A DNA stretch of 64,000 nucleotides, from NCBI GenBank assembly GCA_027533395.1, contig JAPZUF010000009.1, forward strand, positions 124,001 to 188,000, in the 5' to 3' direction. This document shows positions 7,398-16,083 of this stretch, piece by piece. The notes under the pieces were generated by a model. The model did no database searches. It saw only the letters and a program-made list of their open reading frames with translations, and had not been told where the DNA came from. The stretch is from Cyclobacteriaceae bacterium. Its GTDB lineage: Bacteria > Bacteroidota > Bacteroidia > Cytophagales > Cyclobacteriaceae. Position 1 is the first letter of the stretch, and every line of letters starts with the position of its first letter. A program made the position numbers and the translations under genes.

Positions 7398-9311
7398 TTA
7401 ATCTTTAACTAAAACTAATTTCCAGGCATCATCATACATAATCTTGTTTTGCTCGAGTAAATGCCTGATGGCTTCAGAAAATTCACTTGTGTATTCCGGA
7501 TTAACTCTTTCTTCTAAGGCGTCAATGGTCATGCTCTCGCTTGACAAAATTTTGATAATGACTTCTTGCAGATGATGAGTTTCATTTTCATGTAAAGTCT
7601 TTTTCTTATCTATACACACATCGCACAAGCCACAAGCTTCCCCATCTTGCTCTCCAAAATAATGCATCATCACCAACATTCTGCATAGCTCTTTTTGTTG
7701 CACATAGTTTATAACGGCTTGCATTTTATTTTCCAGTAAGGTCTTTCTTGCTTCCCATTTTTGCCTATCGATGGGTAAATGCTTTGCCTCTACCCGTCTG
7801 TGAAGAAATGTAATTTGTGGTGTATCTTTCTTAGGTTGGTAATCAACAATTTGCATTTTACTCAAGTGTTGCAAGAGCTCCACACATTCTTTCAAAGATA
7901 ATTTTGCTGCTTCAGCCAGTTGTTTTTCTTGTATTGTAACATACTCGCTCAACAACACACCACCATACATGCGCAGCAATACTTTTATAAAAAAATCGAA
8001 TCGTGCCTGTGCTACCTGAAATTCGTATAACCTGCCTTTATCTAAGCTTATATGCAATAACGATGGACTATAATAACTCTCATTAAATGTAAGAACACCA
8101 TTTTCTTCCAACTTTCTTAAAGCATGAAAAACTTCGTGAGAGAAAAAATGAAAACGATCGCTAAACTCTGCCAAATCAAAATCGTAACTCTCTCCTTCTC
8201 CCGCTCCCATTGCAATTTGAAAGTAATTCATCAAAGCTGTATAAACACGGTCTACATATTCTCTTGCAGGATTTGATTTAGCAGTTTTTTCTTTTAATAC
8301 ATCGATATCTGCCAAATCGTATAAAACAGTAGCGTACGATTTTTTTCCATCTCTTCCCGCTCTTCCTGCTTCTTGATAATAAGCTTCGAGGTTTTCAGGT
8401 AAATCCATGTGAACGACTAAACGCACATCTGGTTTATCAATACCCATACCAAATGCATTAGTAGAAACCATGATTCTGTTTTTATTTTGAATCCATGCAT
8501 CTTGCAACTCATTTCTAACTTCGTGTTTTAATCCGGCATGGTAAAACAAAGCTGAAAAACCATGTGTATTCAAAAATGAAGCTAGTTCTTGAGAACGCTT
8601 CCTTGACCTAGTATAAACGATAGCTGTTCCCGGTACTTTTTTAAATACATCTAATAACTTTTTTTCTTTATTATCAGTCTTGCGAACAACAAAACTAATG
8701 TTGTCGCGCTTAAAACTTTTAAAAAATCGTTGATAAGGTTTACGAAATGCCAGCTTCTCCATGATATCAACTTGCGCTTCTGGTGTGGCAGATGCAGTTA
8801 AAGCCAATATAGGAACGTTAGGTTGCAGTTCTCTGATGGTAGCAATCTCTAAATAAGAAGGTCGAAAATCATAACCCCACTGGGAAATGCAATGCGCTTC
8901 GTCAACGGCCAGTAAACTGACTTGCATGTTTTTAAAGCGCTCTAAAAAAATATCAGTTTTTAACCTTTCAGGTGAAACATATAAAAATTTTAATCCCCCA
9001 TTTAAGGCATTATTTAAATACAAATCAATTTCCTGAAAACTCATGCCGCTGTAAATGGCTTCCGCCAGAATGCCACGTTTCTTTAAGTTTTCAACCTGGT
9101 CTTTCATTAAAGCAATAAGTGGAGAGATAACGATGCATACACCTTCTCGCATCAATCCAGGCACCTGAAAACAGATGGATTTTCCTCCTCCGGTAGGCAA
9201 TAAAGCTAAGGTATCCTTCCCTTTTAATATAGTATCGATGATCTCATCTTGTGGAGAACGAAATTGGGTATAGCCCCAATAGGATTGCAAAATTCGTAAA
9301 GCTTCGTTCAT
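7398..9311 (-). CDS. recQ: ATP-dependent DNA helicase RecQ
   Basis: RecQ is a 3'-5' SF2 helicase acting in recombination and fork repair. The 637-residue protein shows Walker A LLPTGGGKS (about 37-45), the DEAH box in AVDEAHCISQWGYDFRPSYLEI, motif III ALTASATPE and the motif VI region QEAGRAGRDG. The RQC zinc site is visible as CRMLVMMHYFGE..ACGLCDVC. I see no clear HRDC domain at the C-terminus, which ends in a short winged-helix-like segment. It is the last gene of a minus-strand run phoH-comEC-enoyl-CoA hydratase-recQ, 21 bases after its neighbour. Confidence 0.96.
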   Translation of the reverse strand: MNEALRILQSYWGYTQFRSPQDEIIDTILKGKDTLALLPTGGGKSICFQVPGLMREGVCIVISPLIALMKDQVENLKKRGILAEAIYSGMSFQEIDLYLNNALNGGLKFLYVSPERLKTDIFLERFKNMQVSLLAVDEAHCISQWGYDFRPSYLEIATIRELQPNVPILALTASATPEAQVDIMEKLAFRKPYQRFFKSFKRDNISFVVRKTDNKEKKLLDVFKKVPGTAIVYTRSRKRSQELASFLNTHGFSALFYHAGLKHEVRNELQDAWIQNKNRIMVSTNAFGMGIDKPDVRLVVHMDLPENLEAYYQEAGRAGRDGKKSYATVLYDLADIDVLKEKTAKSNPAREYVDRVYTALMNYFQIAMGAGEGESYDFDLAEFSDRFHFFSHEVFHALRKLEENGVLTFNESYYSPSLLHISLDKGRLYEFQVAQARFDFFIKVLLRMYGGVLLSEYVTIQEKQLAEAAKLSLKECVELLQHLSKMQIVDYQPKKDTPQITFLHRRVEAKHLPIDRQKWEARKTLLENKMQAVINYVQQKELCRMLVMMHYFGEQDGEACGLCDVCIDKKKTLHENETHHLQEVIIKILSSESMTIDALEERVNPEYTSEFSEAIRHLLEQNKIMYDDAWKLVLVKD

Positions 9312-9332
9312 CGATATATAGCTAAACGTTAT

Positions 9333-10112
9333 TTACCAGCTTATTTTTTCTTTCTTTAAAAATGCCGCTATTCCTTTTTTACAATCTGCGGTAGCTCTTG
9401 CTTCAGCGTTTATAGCTGCTGCGTAGGCCAATGCCGAGGGTGCATCTAAACCAGGAATGGTCGCTAACATTTTTTTCGTAGTCGCCATAGCTTGAGCAGA
9501 ATTTTGAGTAATCAGTTGTTGCGTTAATGTTGATACTTCTTCCTGTAATTTTTCTGCTTCAACCACTTGATTAATTAATCCCATTTGATTTGCCTGCTCA
9601 GCCGTTATTAAATCTCCACTTAACAATAGCTGTCTTGCTTTTCCTTCCCCTATTTTCTTCACCAAAAAATACATAACAATAGCAGGAATAAAACCAATCT
9701 TCACTTCTGTATATCCGAACTTGGCAGAAGGCACTGCAATAGCAAAATCACAAACGGAAGCTAAACCACAACCTCCGGCTAAAGCATGGCCTTGCACCGC
9801 AGCTATTACAATTTTCGGTAAGGTATAGATTTGATAAAACAATTCTTTTAGATGCGTGGAATCTTCGTGGTTTTGTTGTAAAGTATTGGCTTGTAATTTT
9901 TGTAAGTAGGCTAAATCTGCACCGGCACAAAAAGATTCTCCGTTGGCTTGCAAGACGATTACTTTGGCTATCGCATCTTCTTCAGCTTGTTTAAAAGCTT
10001 TCTTCAACTCACTCACCATCTCATCACTTAAAGCATTTCTTTTTTCGGGTCGATTCAATGTAATGTAAGCCACACGGTCTTTGCATTCGTATTTTACAAT
10101 TGCATGGTTCAT
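9333..10112 (-). CDS. Enoyl-CoA hydratase/isomerase family protein
   Basis: This 259-residue crotonase-fold enzyme has the N-terminal RPEKRNALSDEM, the oxyanion-hole segments ANGESFCAGADLAYLQ and HALAGGCGLASVCDFAIA, and the FGYTEVKIGFIPA motif. The family adds water to, or isomerises, enoyl-CoA thioesters. The Glu of TEVKIGFIPA fits one catalytic acid, but the substrate (beta-oxidation, leucine breakdown or other) cannot be told. The start overlaps the comEC stop by four bases, so translation is probably coupled. Confidence 0.88.
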   Translation of the reverse strand: MNHAIVKYECKDRVAYITLNRPEKRNALSDEMVSELKKAFKQAEEDAIAKVIVLQANGESFCAGADLAYLQKLQANTLQQNHEDSTHLKELFYQIYTLPKIVIAAVQGHALAGGCGLASVCDFAIAVPSAKFGYTEVKIGFIPAIVMYFLVKKIGEGKARQLLLSGDLITAEQANQMGLINQVVEAEKLQEEVSTLTQQLITQNSAQAMATTKKMLATIPGLDAPSALAYAAAINAEARATADCKKGIAAFLKKEKISW

Positions 10113-12181
10113 AAAGTAAGAGATTGATGTAAAATCAAGTATTGTAATTTCCTTTTGCTCGCTTCTCTTTCGAAAAGTTTGGTAAAATACACTTTGTTCG
10201 AAGCATCTAAAAGGAAAACTGCATCTTGTTGCGATTCAGGTATGTGTTTTGGTAAGACAGCCTGATGTGAAATAAGGTAATAATCCACTTTAAAATTGGG
10301 CCAGTGTTTTGGTTTACGGTTAACAATGGCCACTATTTTATTGTGGTGTTGAATGAACGTAAAATCGTTATTTTGAGATAAAGCGAAATGCTGAATACTG
10401 TTCGGAGAAACCCCGGCTCTCAATCTTCCCGGGGCAATATGCATGCGCAATGCACTTTTGTTTGTTGTTAATGTATCAGCCCGATACCAAATACTTTTAC
10501 CCTTTTGAAAGTGTTCAACACTTGTTTGATTGTTGATGGCGTGGATAACCAATAGATCTGTTTGCCGAAAGTTTAATTCATGTTCCAACTGAACCAGTAA
10601 TAAACAAGAAAAAGTTCCTGCCAGTAGCCAGGCTCCGAATTTTAATTTATGTTCCCACCACATCCATAATCCAAATAATAGGCTCAACAACAACCAACTC
10701 TGTGCAATATTGATGTAAATATTGTCAATCACACTTCCCGGCAATATTTCTACTAAACGAACAGATGCATTCATTATCAATATCATAAAATCAGTTATCC
10801 AAACTAAGCCAGACATCAATAAATCAGAAAAAGAAAAAGCTAAACAGGCTAAGCCTCCCACTAAGGCTATGGTTGATACCGGAATCACAATCAGATTCGA
10901 AAAAATAAAATAAACCGGAAACTGATGGAAATACAATAAACCCAAAGGCAAGGTTGCCAATTGTGCAGCAATAGATACCGCACATACTTTCCAGATTTGA
11001 TCGCCCATATAGGTGCGTGGTTCATACAAACGATAAATAGGTTTCTGAAAAATAATAATGCCCAACACTGCTAAATAGGATAATTGGAATCCTACTGACA
11101 TCAACATAAAAGGATCCCAGAGTAATAACACAAATGCGGATAAAGCCACAGCGTTGAATACATTGCCTTTTCTTTTCAAAGGTTTGGAAAACACCATAAT
11201 AGAAATCATAACAGCTGAACGCATAACCGATGGCGACCAACCGGTAATGAAAGCATAAGTCCACATGATGATTAAACTTACTATCGCTAACCACCAACCA
11301 TGCGTAACTTTTTTGCCGAGTGGTTTTGCTAAGCCAATCAATAAAGTATATAAAATAGTAACATGCATGCCCGACACAGCCAACACATGCATAGCTCCTG
11401 CTGCTGCATAGGCTTGTGAGATATCTTCATCAATACCATCAGTTACACCTAACACCAAGGCACGCATAATTTCTAATCTTTCAGCCTGATGAAAATTTTG
11501 TTTTAATATGCCATCAGCCCATTGCCGCATCTTCAAAGCATAATAAATAACAGGATTACCTACATCAGATTGTATAATACCAAAGTGATTTTCTTTTCGA
11601 ATAAAATGCTGATGATATATCTGTTTAAAGGATAAGTATTGTTTGATGTTAAATTCTCCAGGGTTTCTAGGCTTCTCTAAAACTTGTGGTTGACCTTGTA
11701 TAAGCAACTGGTCACCATAAAAAGGAATGGTATCAAAATTTTTTTTAAAAAAATACAATTGAACTTTGCCAATGGCTTGTTGCCAACCTTTTTTGGTTTT
11801 TACTTGTTTGATTTGCCCTATGGTTTTCCAGACTTTTTCTCGCTCCTGAAAAAAGTAATCGATTTTAACGGTGTAATATACGATAGTATCTTTCTGATTA
11901 ATAATGTGCAAAGGGTCTGTGCTTTCATGGCTCATCTTCACGCGCATCATGCCTAGCGTAAATAAAATAAGCAAGGATAATAATCCTAATGATAATTTAT
12001 GTTGGTTGTGTTTAAAAATAAACAATACAATCAACCCAACACTTAGCAACAAACAAAAAATAAAAAACCACCAGGCAGGATAATCTTCGATGAAGAATAC
12101 ACCAGCAATAATACCTATGGCTAAAAACAAAACATACCTGACAAAAACAAAGGGAGTCCAGAACAAACCGGATTTACCCAT
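10109..12181 (-). CDS. comEC: ComEC/Rec2-family DNA uptake channel
   Basis: ComEC forms the inner-membrane channel for single-stranded DNA in natural transformation. The 690-residue protein has N-terminal TM helices with a DUF4131-type extracytoplasmic region (about 20-190). The Competence domain follows with its hallmark AAGAMHVLAVSGMHVTILY and WSPSVMRSAVMISIMVF, then about ten TM helices. The C-terminal 150 residues (from about 535) occupy the position of the metallo-beta-lactamase domain but lack an HxHxDH motif. Any nuclease function there is therefore probably lost or degenerate. It overlaps phoH by 8 bases. Confidence 0.92.
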   Translation of the reverse strand: MGKSGLFWTPFVFVRYVLFLAIGIIAGVFFIEDYPAWWFFIFCLLLSVGLIVLFIFKHNQHKLSLGLLSLLILFTLGMMRVKMSHESTDPLHIINQKDTIVYYTVKIDYFFQEREKVWKTIGQIKQVKTKKGWQQAIGKVQLYFFKKNFDTIPFYGDQLLIQGQPQVLEKPRNPGEFNIKQYLSFKQIYHQHFIRKENHFGIIQSDVGNPVIYYALKMRQWADGILKQNFHQAERLEIMRALVLGVTDGIDEDISQAYAAAGAMHVLAVSGMHVTILYTLLIGLAKPLGKKVTHGWWLAIVSLIIMWTYAFITGWSPSVMRSAVMISIMVFSKPLKRKGNVFNAVALSAFVLLLWDPFMLMSVGFQLSYLAVLGIIIFQKPIYRLYEPRTYMGDQIWKVCAVSIAAQLATLPLGLLYFHQFPVYFIFSNLIVIPVSTIALVGGLACLAFSFSDLLMSGLVWITDFMILIMNASVRLVEILPGSVIDNIYINIAQSWLLLSLLFGLWMWWEHKLKFGAWLLAGTFSCLLLVQLEHELNFRQTDLLVIHAINNQTSVEHFQKGKSIWYRADTLTTNKSALRMHIAPGRLRAGVSPNSIQHFALSQNNDFTFIQHHNKIVAIVNRKPKHWPNFKVDYYLISHQAVLPKHIPESQQDAVFLLDASNKVYFTKLFEREASKRKLQYLILHQSLTL

Positions 12182-13154
12182 GCGAACTTTTCTCGTAGGC
12201 TTCTATAATGTCTCTTACTAATTTATGACGCACCACATCTTTTTCATTCAACTCCACAAAGCCAATGCCTCTTACACCTGTTAAAATTCTGATGGCTTCT
12301 TTCAATCCTGATTTCTGATTATGCGGTAAATCAATTTGAGAAGCATCCCCGGTTACCACCATTTTAGACTCTGGTCCCATGCGGGTTAAAAACATTTTCA
12401 TTTGCATGGGTGTGGTGTTTTGTGCCTCATCCAACAAAATAAAAGCATTGTTGAGTGTTCTACCGCGCATATAGGCCAAAGGTGCGATTTCGATAATCTC
12501 ACGTTCCATATAATACCGCAGTTTTTCAAAGGGTATCATATCATTGAGCGCATCATAAATGGGCCGCAAGTAAGGATCAATTTTCTCTTTTAAATCGCCT
12601 GGCAAAAAACCAAGATTTTCTCCAGCCTCAACGGCCGGACGAGTAATGATAATTTTTTTGATGTGTTTTTCTTTCAGGGCCTTAACGGCCATTGCCACCG
12701 AAATAAAAGTTTTTCCGGTTCCTGCTGGTCCTGATGCAAAAACCAAATCGTTGTCTTCTACCAGTTGCACCAATTTAAGTTGATTAACTGTTTTAGGTTT
12801 GATGGGCACGCCCTTCGTACCGTACAACAAAATATCTTCGTGTTGAGGAATGAGCGGCTCCGGCAACATGACCTCTTCTTCTTTGCCTATGCGCGTTAAT
12901 ACATTTTCTTGTGTAACCCTGCCGTACTCATGGTAATGCCTGATGAGCGATTGCACAATCTCTTCAATTTGCTGAATTTCTGATGGCGTTCCTTTTACAA
13001 TAATCTGGTCGCCACGCGAAACAATTCTGATTTTAGGAAAGGCCGAAGCCAACGTGTAAATGTTTCGGTTTTCTTCTCCCAGAAAATCTACCAGCGAAAC
13101 AATGTCCAGTTCAATAATTTTTTCTGTCAAATCAATGTGTTTATTAAGAAACAA
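12174..13154 (-). CDS. PhoH-family ATPase
   Basis: The PhoH-like P-loop ATPase carries Walker A GPAGTGKTF (about 142-150), Walker B NAFILLDEAQNTTP, and VVTGDASQIDLP. It also has an N-terminal KH-like region (RIVSRGDQIIVKGTPSEIQQIEEIV). The full frame gives 326 residues. There is no ATG near the 5' end. Starts available are TTG at 13154 and TTG at 13130; the latter gives an N-terminus (TEKIIELDIVSLVDFLG) that resembles relatives better. Cellular role is uncertain, but links to RNA metabolism and ribosome maturation are reported. It heads the phoH-comEC-hydratase-recQ run. Confidence 0.92.
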   Translation of the reverse strand: MFLNKHIDLTEKIIELDIVSLVDFLGEENRNIYTLASAFPKIRIVSRGDQIIVKGTPSEIQQIEEIVQSLIRHYHEYGRVTQENVLTRIGKEEEVMLPEPLIPQHEDILLYGTKGVPIKPKTVNQLKLVQLVEDNDLVFASGPAGTGKTFISVAMAVKALKEKHIKKIIITRPAVEAGENLGFLPGDLKEKIDPYLRPIYDALNDMIPFEKLRYYMEREIIEIAPLAYMRGRTLNNAFILLDEAQNTTPMQMKMFLTRMGPESKMVVTGDASQIDLPHNQKSGLKEAIRILTGVRGIGFVELNEKDVVRHKLVRDIIEAYEKSSHG

Positions 13155-13214
13155 AAATGTGCAAAAGTGTTTAACTTGCCCGTAAATTTAATCATTACTC
13201 AGGTAGCTTCTATC

Positions 13215-13988
13215 ATGGCCATCGTTACCTTATTAACAGATTCCGGAGAAAACGATCACTATGTGGCAGCCATAAAGGCGAAGATATTGTCTACCAACCC
13301 ATCTATCAAAATTATTGACATCTCTCATAAAATTGCGCCTTGCGATTTAGGTCATGCTGCCTTTGTGTTAAAATCGGTTTTTCGCGATTTCCCAAAAGGA
13401 ACCATCCATTTAGTAGGTGTAGATGCCACTGGTAAAAATAAAGATGCGGCCATCGTTTTGCAGTTAGAAGATCATTTTTTTGTTGGAGCAGATAATGGTT
13501 TGTTCGGGTTGATTACCGATAAATCGCATCAGCAAATTGCAGAGCTGAATACCATTCAACCTATTATTACTACTTTTCCTGAAAAAGATATTTTCGCACC
13601 CGCGGCAGCTAAATTAGCCAGTGGCGTATCGTTAACCGATTTAGGACGACCCATGCCATCATTTAAAAGAATGATTGACAGAACAGTAAAAGCAACCAAA
13701 AAAGGAATTGCCGGAACTGTAGTTCGAGTAGATGGTTACGGTAATTTGATTACTAATATTCCTAAAGATGCTTTTGATATTTTAAGCAAAGACAAAGTTT
13801 TTACCGTTGCCTTCGGTGGCGAGAAATTCCGAAGAATCCATCAGCAATATTTTGATGTGGAAGAAGGTGATTGCTTTATTTTATTTAATTCGTTGGGTCT
13901 ATTAGAAATTGGTGTTAACCGAGGTAATGCCTCAGAATTATTAGGCATGCAATACGATAGTGCAGTTACAATAACTTTTGAAGAATAA
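13215..13988 (+). CDS. S-adenosyl-L-methionine hydrolase (SAM hydroxide adenosyltransferase family)
   Basis: This family (formerly DUF62) splits SAM to adenosine and methionine using an activated water, or carries out related halogenation chemistry in a few members. The 257-residue protein from the ATG at 13215 starts MAIVTLLTDSGENDHYVAAIK. It has DISHKIAPCDLGHAAFVL, VGVDATGKNKDA, GADNGLFGL, and the C-terminal domain VVRVDGYGNLITNIPKD. The 23-residue halogenase-specific loop is not evident, so hydrolase is preferred. The frame extends 26 codons upstream across the phoH 5' end, but the internal ATG matches the family start. Confidence 0.9.
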   Translation: MAIVTLLTDSGENDHYVAAIKAKILSTNPSIKIIDISHKIAPCDLGHAAFVLKSVFRDFPKGTIHLVGVDATGKNKDAAIVLQLEDHFFVGADNGLFGLITDKSHQQIAELNTIQPIITTFPEKDIFAPAAAKLASGVSLTDLGRPMPSFKRMIDRTVKATKKGIAGTVVRVDGYGNLITNIPKDAFDILSKDKVFTVAFGGEKFRRIHQQYFDVEEGDCFILFNSLGLLEIGVNRGNASELLGMQYDSAVTITFEE

Positions 13989-13992
13989 ATAC

Positions 13993-14286
13993 ATGATCAT
14001 TAGAATAGTACGCATGCATTTTACCGAAGCCGGTGTAGAAGAATTTCTGCAAGTGTTTAATGATCATAAAACACAAATCAGGAATTTTCCGGGTTGCACA
14101 CACCTACAATTACTGAAAGATGTTAACGACCCCACCGTTTATACAACACTCAGCCATTGGAATAGCGAAGAAGATTTAGAACACTACCGGCAGTCAGCTC
14201 TTTTTGGAAAAGTCTGGGGCCAGGTAAAAACCTTATTTTCCGAGCGCTCACAAGCCTTTTCGCTCGAAAGATTTATCGATTTATAA
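13993..14286 (+). CDS. Antibiotic biosynthesis monooxygenase (ABM)-fold protein
   Basis: A 97-residue dimeric alpha-beta barrel protein begins at the ATG at 13993 (MIIRIVRMHFTEAGVEEFLQVF), four bases after the SAM hydrolase stop. The order of elements (strand, helix, FPGCTHLQLLKDVNDPTVYTTLSHWNSEEDLEHYRQSALF, final helix) is that of ABM/YgiN-like proteins. Members oxidise quinols or degrade heme, but many have no known substrate. Close spacing suggests co-transcription with the SAM hydrolase. Confidence 0.8.
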   Translation: MIIRIVRMHFTEAGVEEFLQVFNDHKTQIRNFPGCTHLQLLKDVNDPTVYTTLSHWNSEEDLEHYRQSALFGKVWGQVKTLFSERSQAFSLERFIDL

Positions 14287-14336
14287 AATAAGTTTTTCAG
14301 GTCGGGCAAATCAGCGATATTTCGACAGATTGTTCC

Positions 14337-15344
14337 ATGCTCAAAATAGACGCCCATACCCACATCATCCCCAAGAAACTTCCTAACTGGAGCGATAAGT
14401 TCGGTTATGGAGATTTCATCTACCTGCAACACCACAAAAAAGGTTTTGCTAAAATGATGCGTGGCAATCAGTTTTTCAGAGAAATAAAAGAAAACTGTTG
14501 GGATGCCGATATCCGAATAGAAGAATACAAACAGTTTCATACGCACGTTCAAGTTGTGTGTACTATACCTGTTATGTTTTCGTATTGGGCCAAACCGTTG
14601 GATTGTCTAGATGTTTCAAAATTTTTGAACGACCACATTGCCGAACTTGTAAAAACTTATCCCAAACAATACATAGGTTTAGGCACTGTGCCGATGCAAG
14701 ATGCAGATGTAGCAATACAAGAATTAGAAAGATGCAAAGAAATTGGTTTGGTTGGTATCCAAATCGGATCGAACATCAACGATGAAAACTTAAACGAAGA
14801 AAAATTCTTTCCCATTTTCGAAGCGTGCGAAAAATTAGGCATGGCCGTACTCGTTCATCCCTGGAATATGATGGGACAAAAGAACATGCAACGCTATTGG
14901 TTGCCTTGGCTAGTGGGCATGCCGGCTGAAACAACCCGTGCCATTTGTTCTTTCATTTTCGGTGGTATATTCGAAAGGTTGCCCAACCTGCGTGTCAATT
15001 TTGCTCATGCCGGAGGTTCTTTTTTGCCAACCATAGGTCGCATTCAGCATGGCTTTGATTGCAGACCTGATTTGGTGGCCATCGATAATCCGGTTCCGCC
15101 TAAAAATTACATTGGTAAATTTTGGGTTGATAGCATTACACATGATCCAATGATGTTAGAGTATGTAATGAAAATGCAAGGCTCGGCAAAAATTACGTTA
15201 GGTAGCGATTATCCTTTTCCATTAGGCGATTTAGAAATTGGAAAGTTTATTGAAGACATGAACTTACCGAAACAAGACCTCGAAAATATTTTCTATCGAT
15301 CAACTTTACAGTGGCTACAATTAGATGAAAATAAATTTTTATAA
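14337..15344 (+). CDS. ACMSD-like amidohydrolase (2-amino-3-carboxymuconate-6-semialdehyde decarboxylase)
   Basis: The enzyme belongs to the metal-dependent amidohydrolase superfamily. Visible metal ligands are the N-terminal HTH of IDAHTHIIPKKLP (His7, His9), a mid-protein His in VLVHPWNM, NFAHAGGSFLP, and the Asp in LGSDYPFPLGD. The pattern and the 335-residue length fit ACMSD, which decarboxylates ACMS and diverts tryptophan breakdown from quinolinate/NAD towards acetyl-CoA. No other kynurenine-pathway gene lies in the window. A close relative acting on another aromatic carboxylate is the alternative. Confidence 0.85.
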   Translation: MLKIDAHTHIIPKKLPNWSDKFGYGDFIYLQHHKKGFAKMMRGNQFFREIKENCWDADIRIEEYKQFHTHVQVVCTIPVMFSYWAKPLDCLDVSKFLNDHIAELVKTYPKQYIGLGTVPMQDADVAIQELERCKEIGLVGIQIGSNINDENLNEEKFFPIFEACEKLGMAVLVHPWNMMGQKNMQRYWLPWLVGMPAETTRAICSFIFGGIFERLPNLRVNFAHAGGSFLPTIGRIQHGFDCRPDLVAIDNPVPPKNYIGKFWVDSITHDPMMLEYVMKMQGSAKITLGSDYPFPLGDLEIGKFIEDMNLPKQDLENIFYRSTLQWLQLDENKFL

Positions 15345-15345
15345 G

Positions 15346-15972
15346 ATGAAGCATTTGTTGTGCATTTTCTTTTTGTCAGTACTTTCTTTAAACTTATTGG
15401 CACAAACAGATAGCGAAAAAGCTAACGAATACCGCACGCAGCAAGAAGCTTATCGAAAAGGTTTGTTGCTTCAACAATTAGATTCTGGTAAACTCTTAAT
15501 GGAAAATGGTCAGTATGAAGCAGCCGATAAAAAATTCAAATATGTTTTAGATAATATCAAAAGTGTTCCTTCTGATTTAACTTATTTCTTTGGTAAAAAT
15601 TCTCTCTACCTTAAAAAATATAAACAAAGTATAGATTGGCTTACTAAATACATCCAACTAAAAGGAACAGCCGGTCAATATTATGCAGATGCAACCAAAT
15701 CTTTACAACAAGCGGAATCAGCATACATAGAAACTAGAAAAACTGAAACCAAGCAAATTGGTGAAGTCTTATCTCGCAATTATGACATTGACTGCGGACC
15801 AGGCTTGAAAGTAGTCTGCCCAGTTTGTAAAGGTACAACGGTTGTCAAAAAAATAGGCGTTTTTGGTGAATCCTTTAAAACCTGCACTTTTTGCGATAAA
15901 CATGGCTTTTTGAGCTGTGAAGACTATAATAAACTCATAAGAGGTGAGCTTCAACAAGAGGTTAAACAGTAA
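15346..15972 (+). CDS. Secreted TPR-like protein with a C-terminal CxxC-pair (DnaJ zinc-finger-like) motif
   Basis: A signal peptide (MKHLLCIFFLSVLSLNLLAQ) from the ATG at 15346 begins one base after the preceding stop. The 208-residue protein then has TPR-like helices (GQYEAADKKFKYVLDNIK; KYKQSIDWLTKYIQLKG). At the end are CPVCKGT and CTFCDKHG, spaced like one zinc-binding half of a DnaJ central domain. An exported protein with such cysteines could bind metal or form disulfides. Function is unknown. Confidence 0.65.
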   Translation: MKHLLCIFFLSVLSLNLLAQTDSEKANEYRTQQEAYRKGLLLQQLDSGKLLMENGQYEAADKKFKYVLDNIKSVPSDLTYFFGKNSLYLKKYKQSIDWLTKYIQLKGTAGQYYADATKSLQQAESAYIETRKTETKQIGEVLSRNYDIDCGPGLKVVCPVCKGTTVVKKIGVFGESFKTCTFCDKHGFLSCEDYNKLIRGELQQEVKQ

Positions 15973-16054
15973 TTTCTCGATAAATTGTCGTAAATTAGGT
16001 TAAACTGCCTTATTCTCAACTTACTATTTTTCAGGCTATCTGTCTGACTTTCAT

Positions 16055-16062
16055 TATCTTTG
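16055..16062 (+). promoter_or_regulatory. Bacteroidota -7 box for trhO
   Basis: TATCTTTG matches TAnnTTTG, 21 bases before the trhO ATG at 16084. A small hairpin (GGGTTGA at 16064-16070, TCAACCC at 16074-16080) lies between it and the start codon. No good -33 TTTG is visible. Confidence 0.45.
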
Positions 16063-16083
16063 TGGGTTGATTTTCAACCCAAT

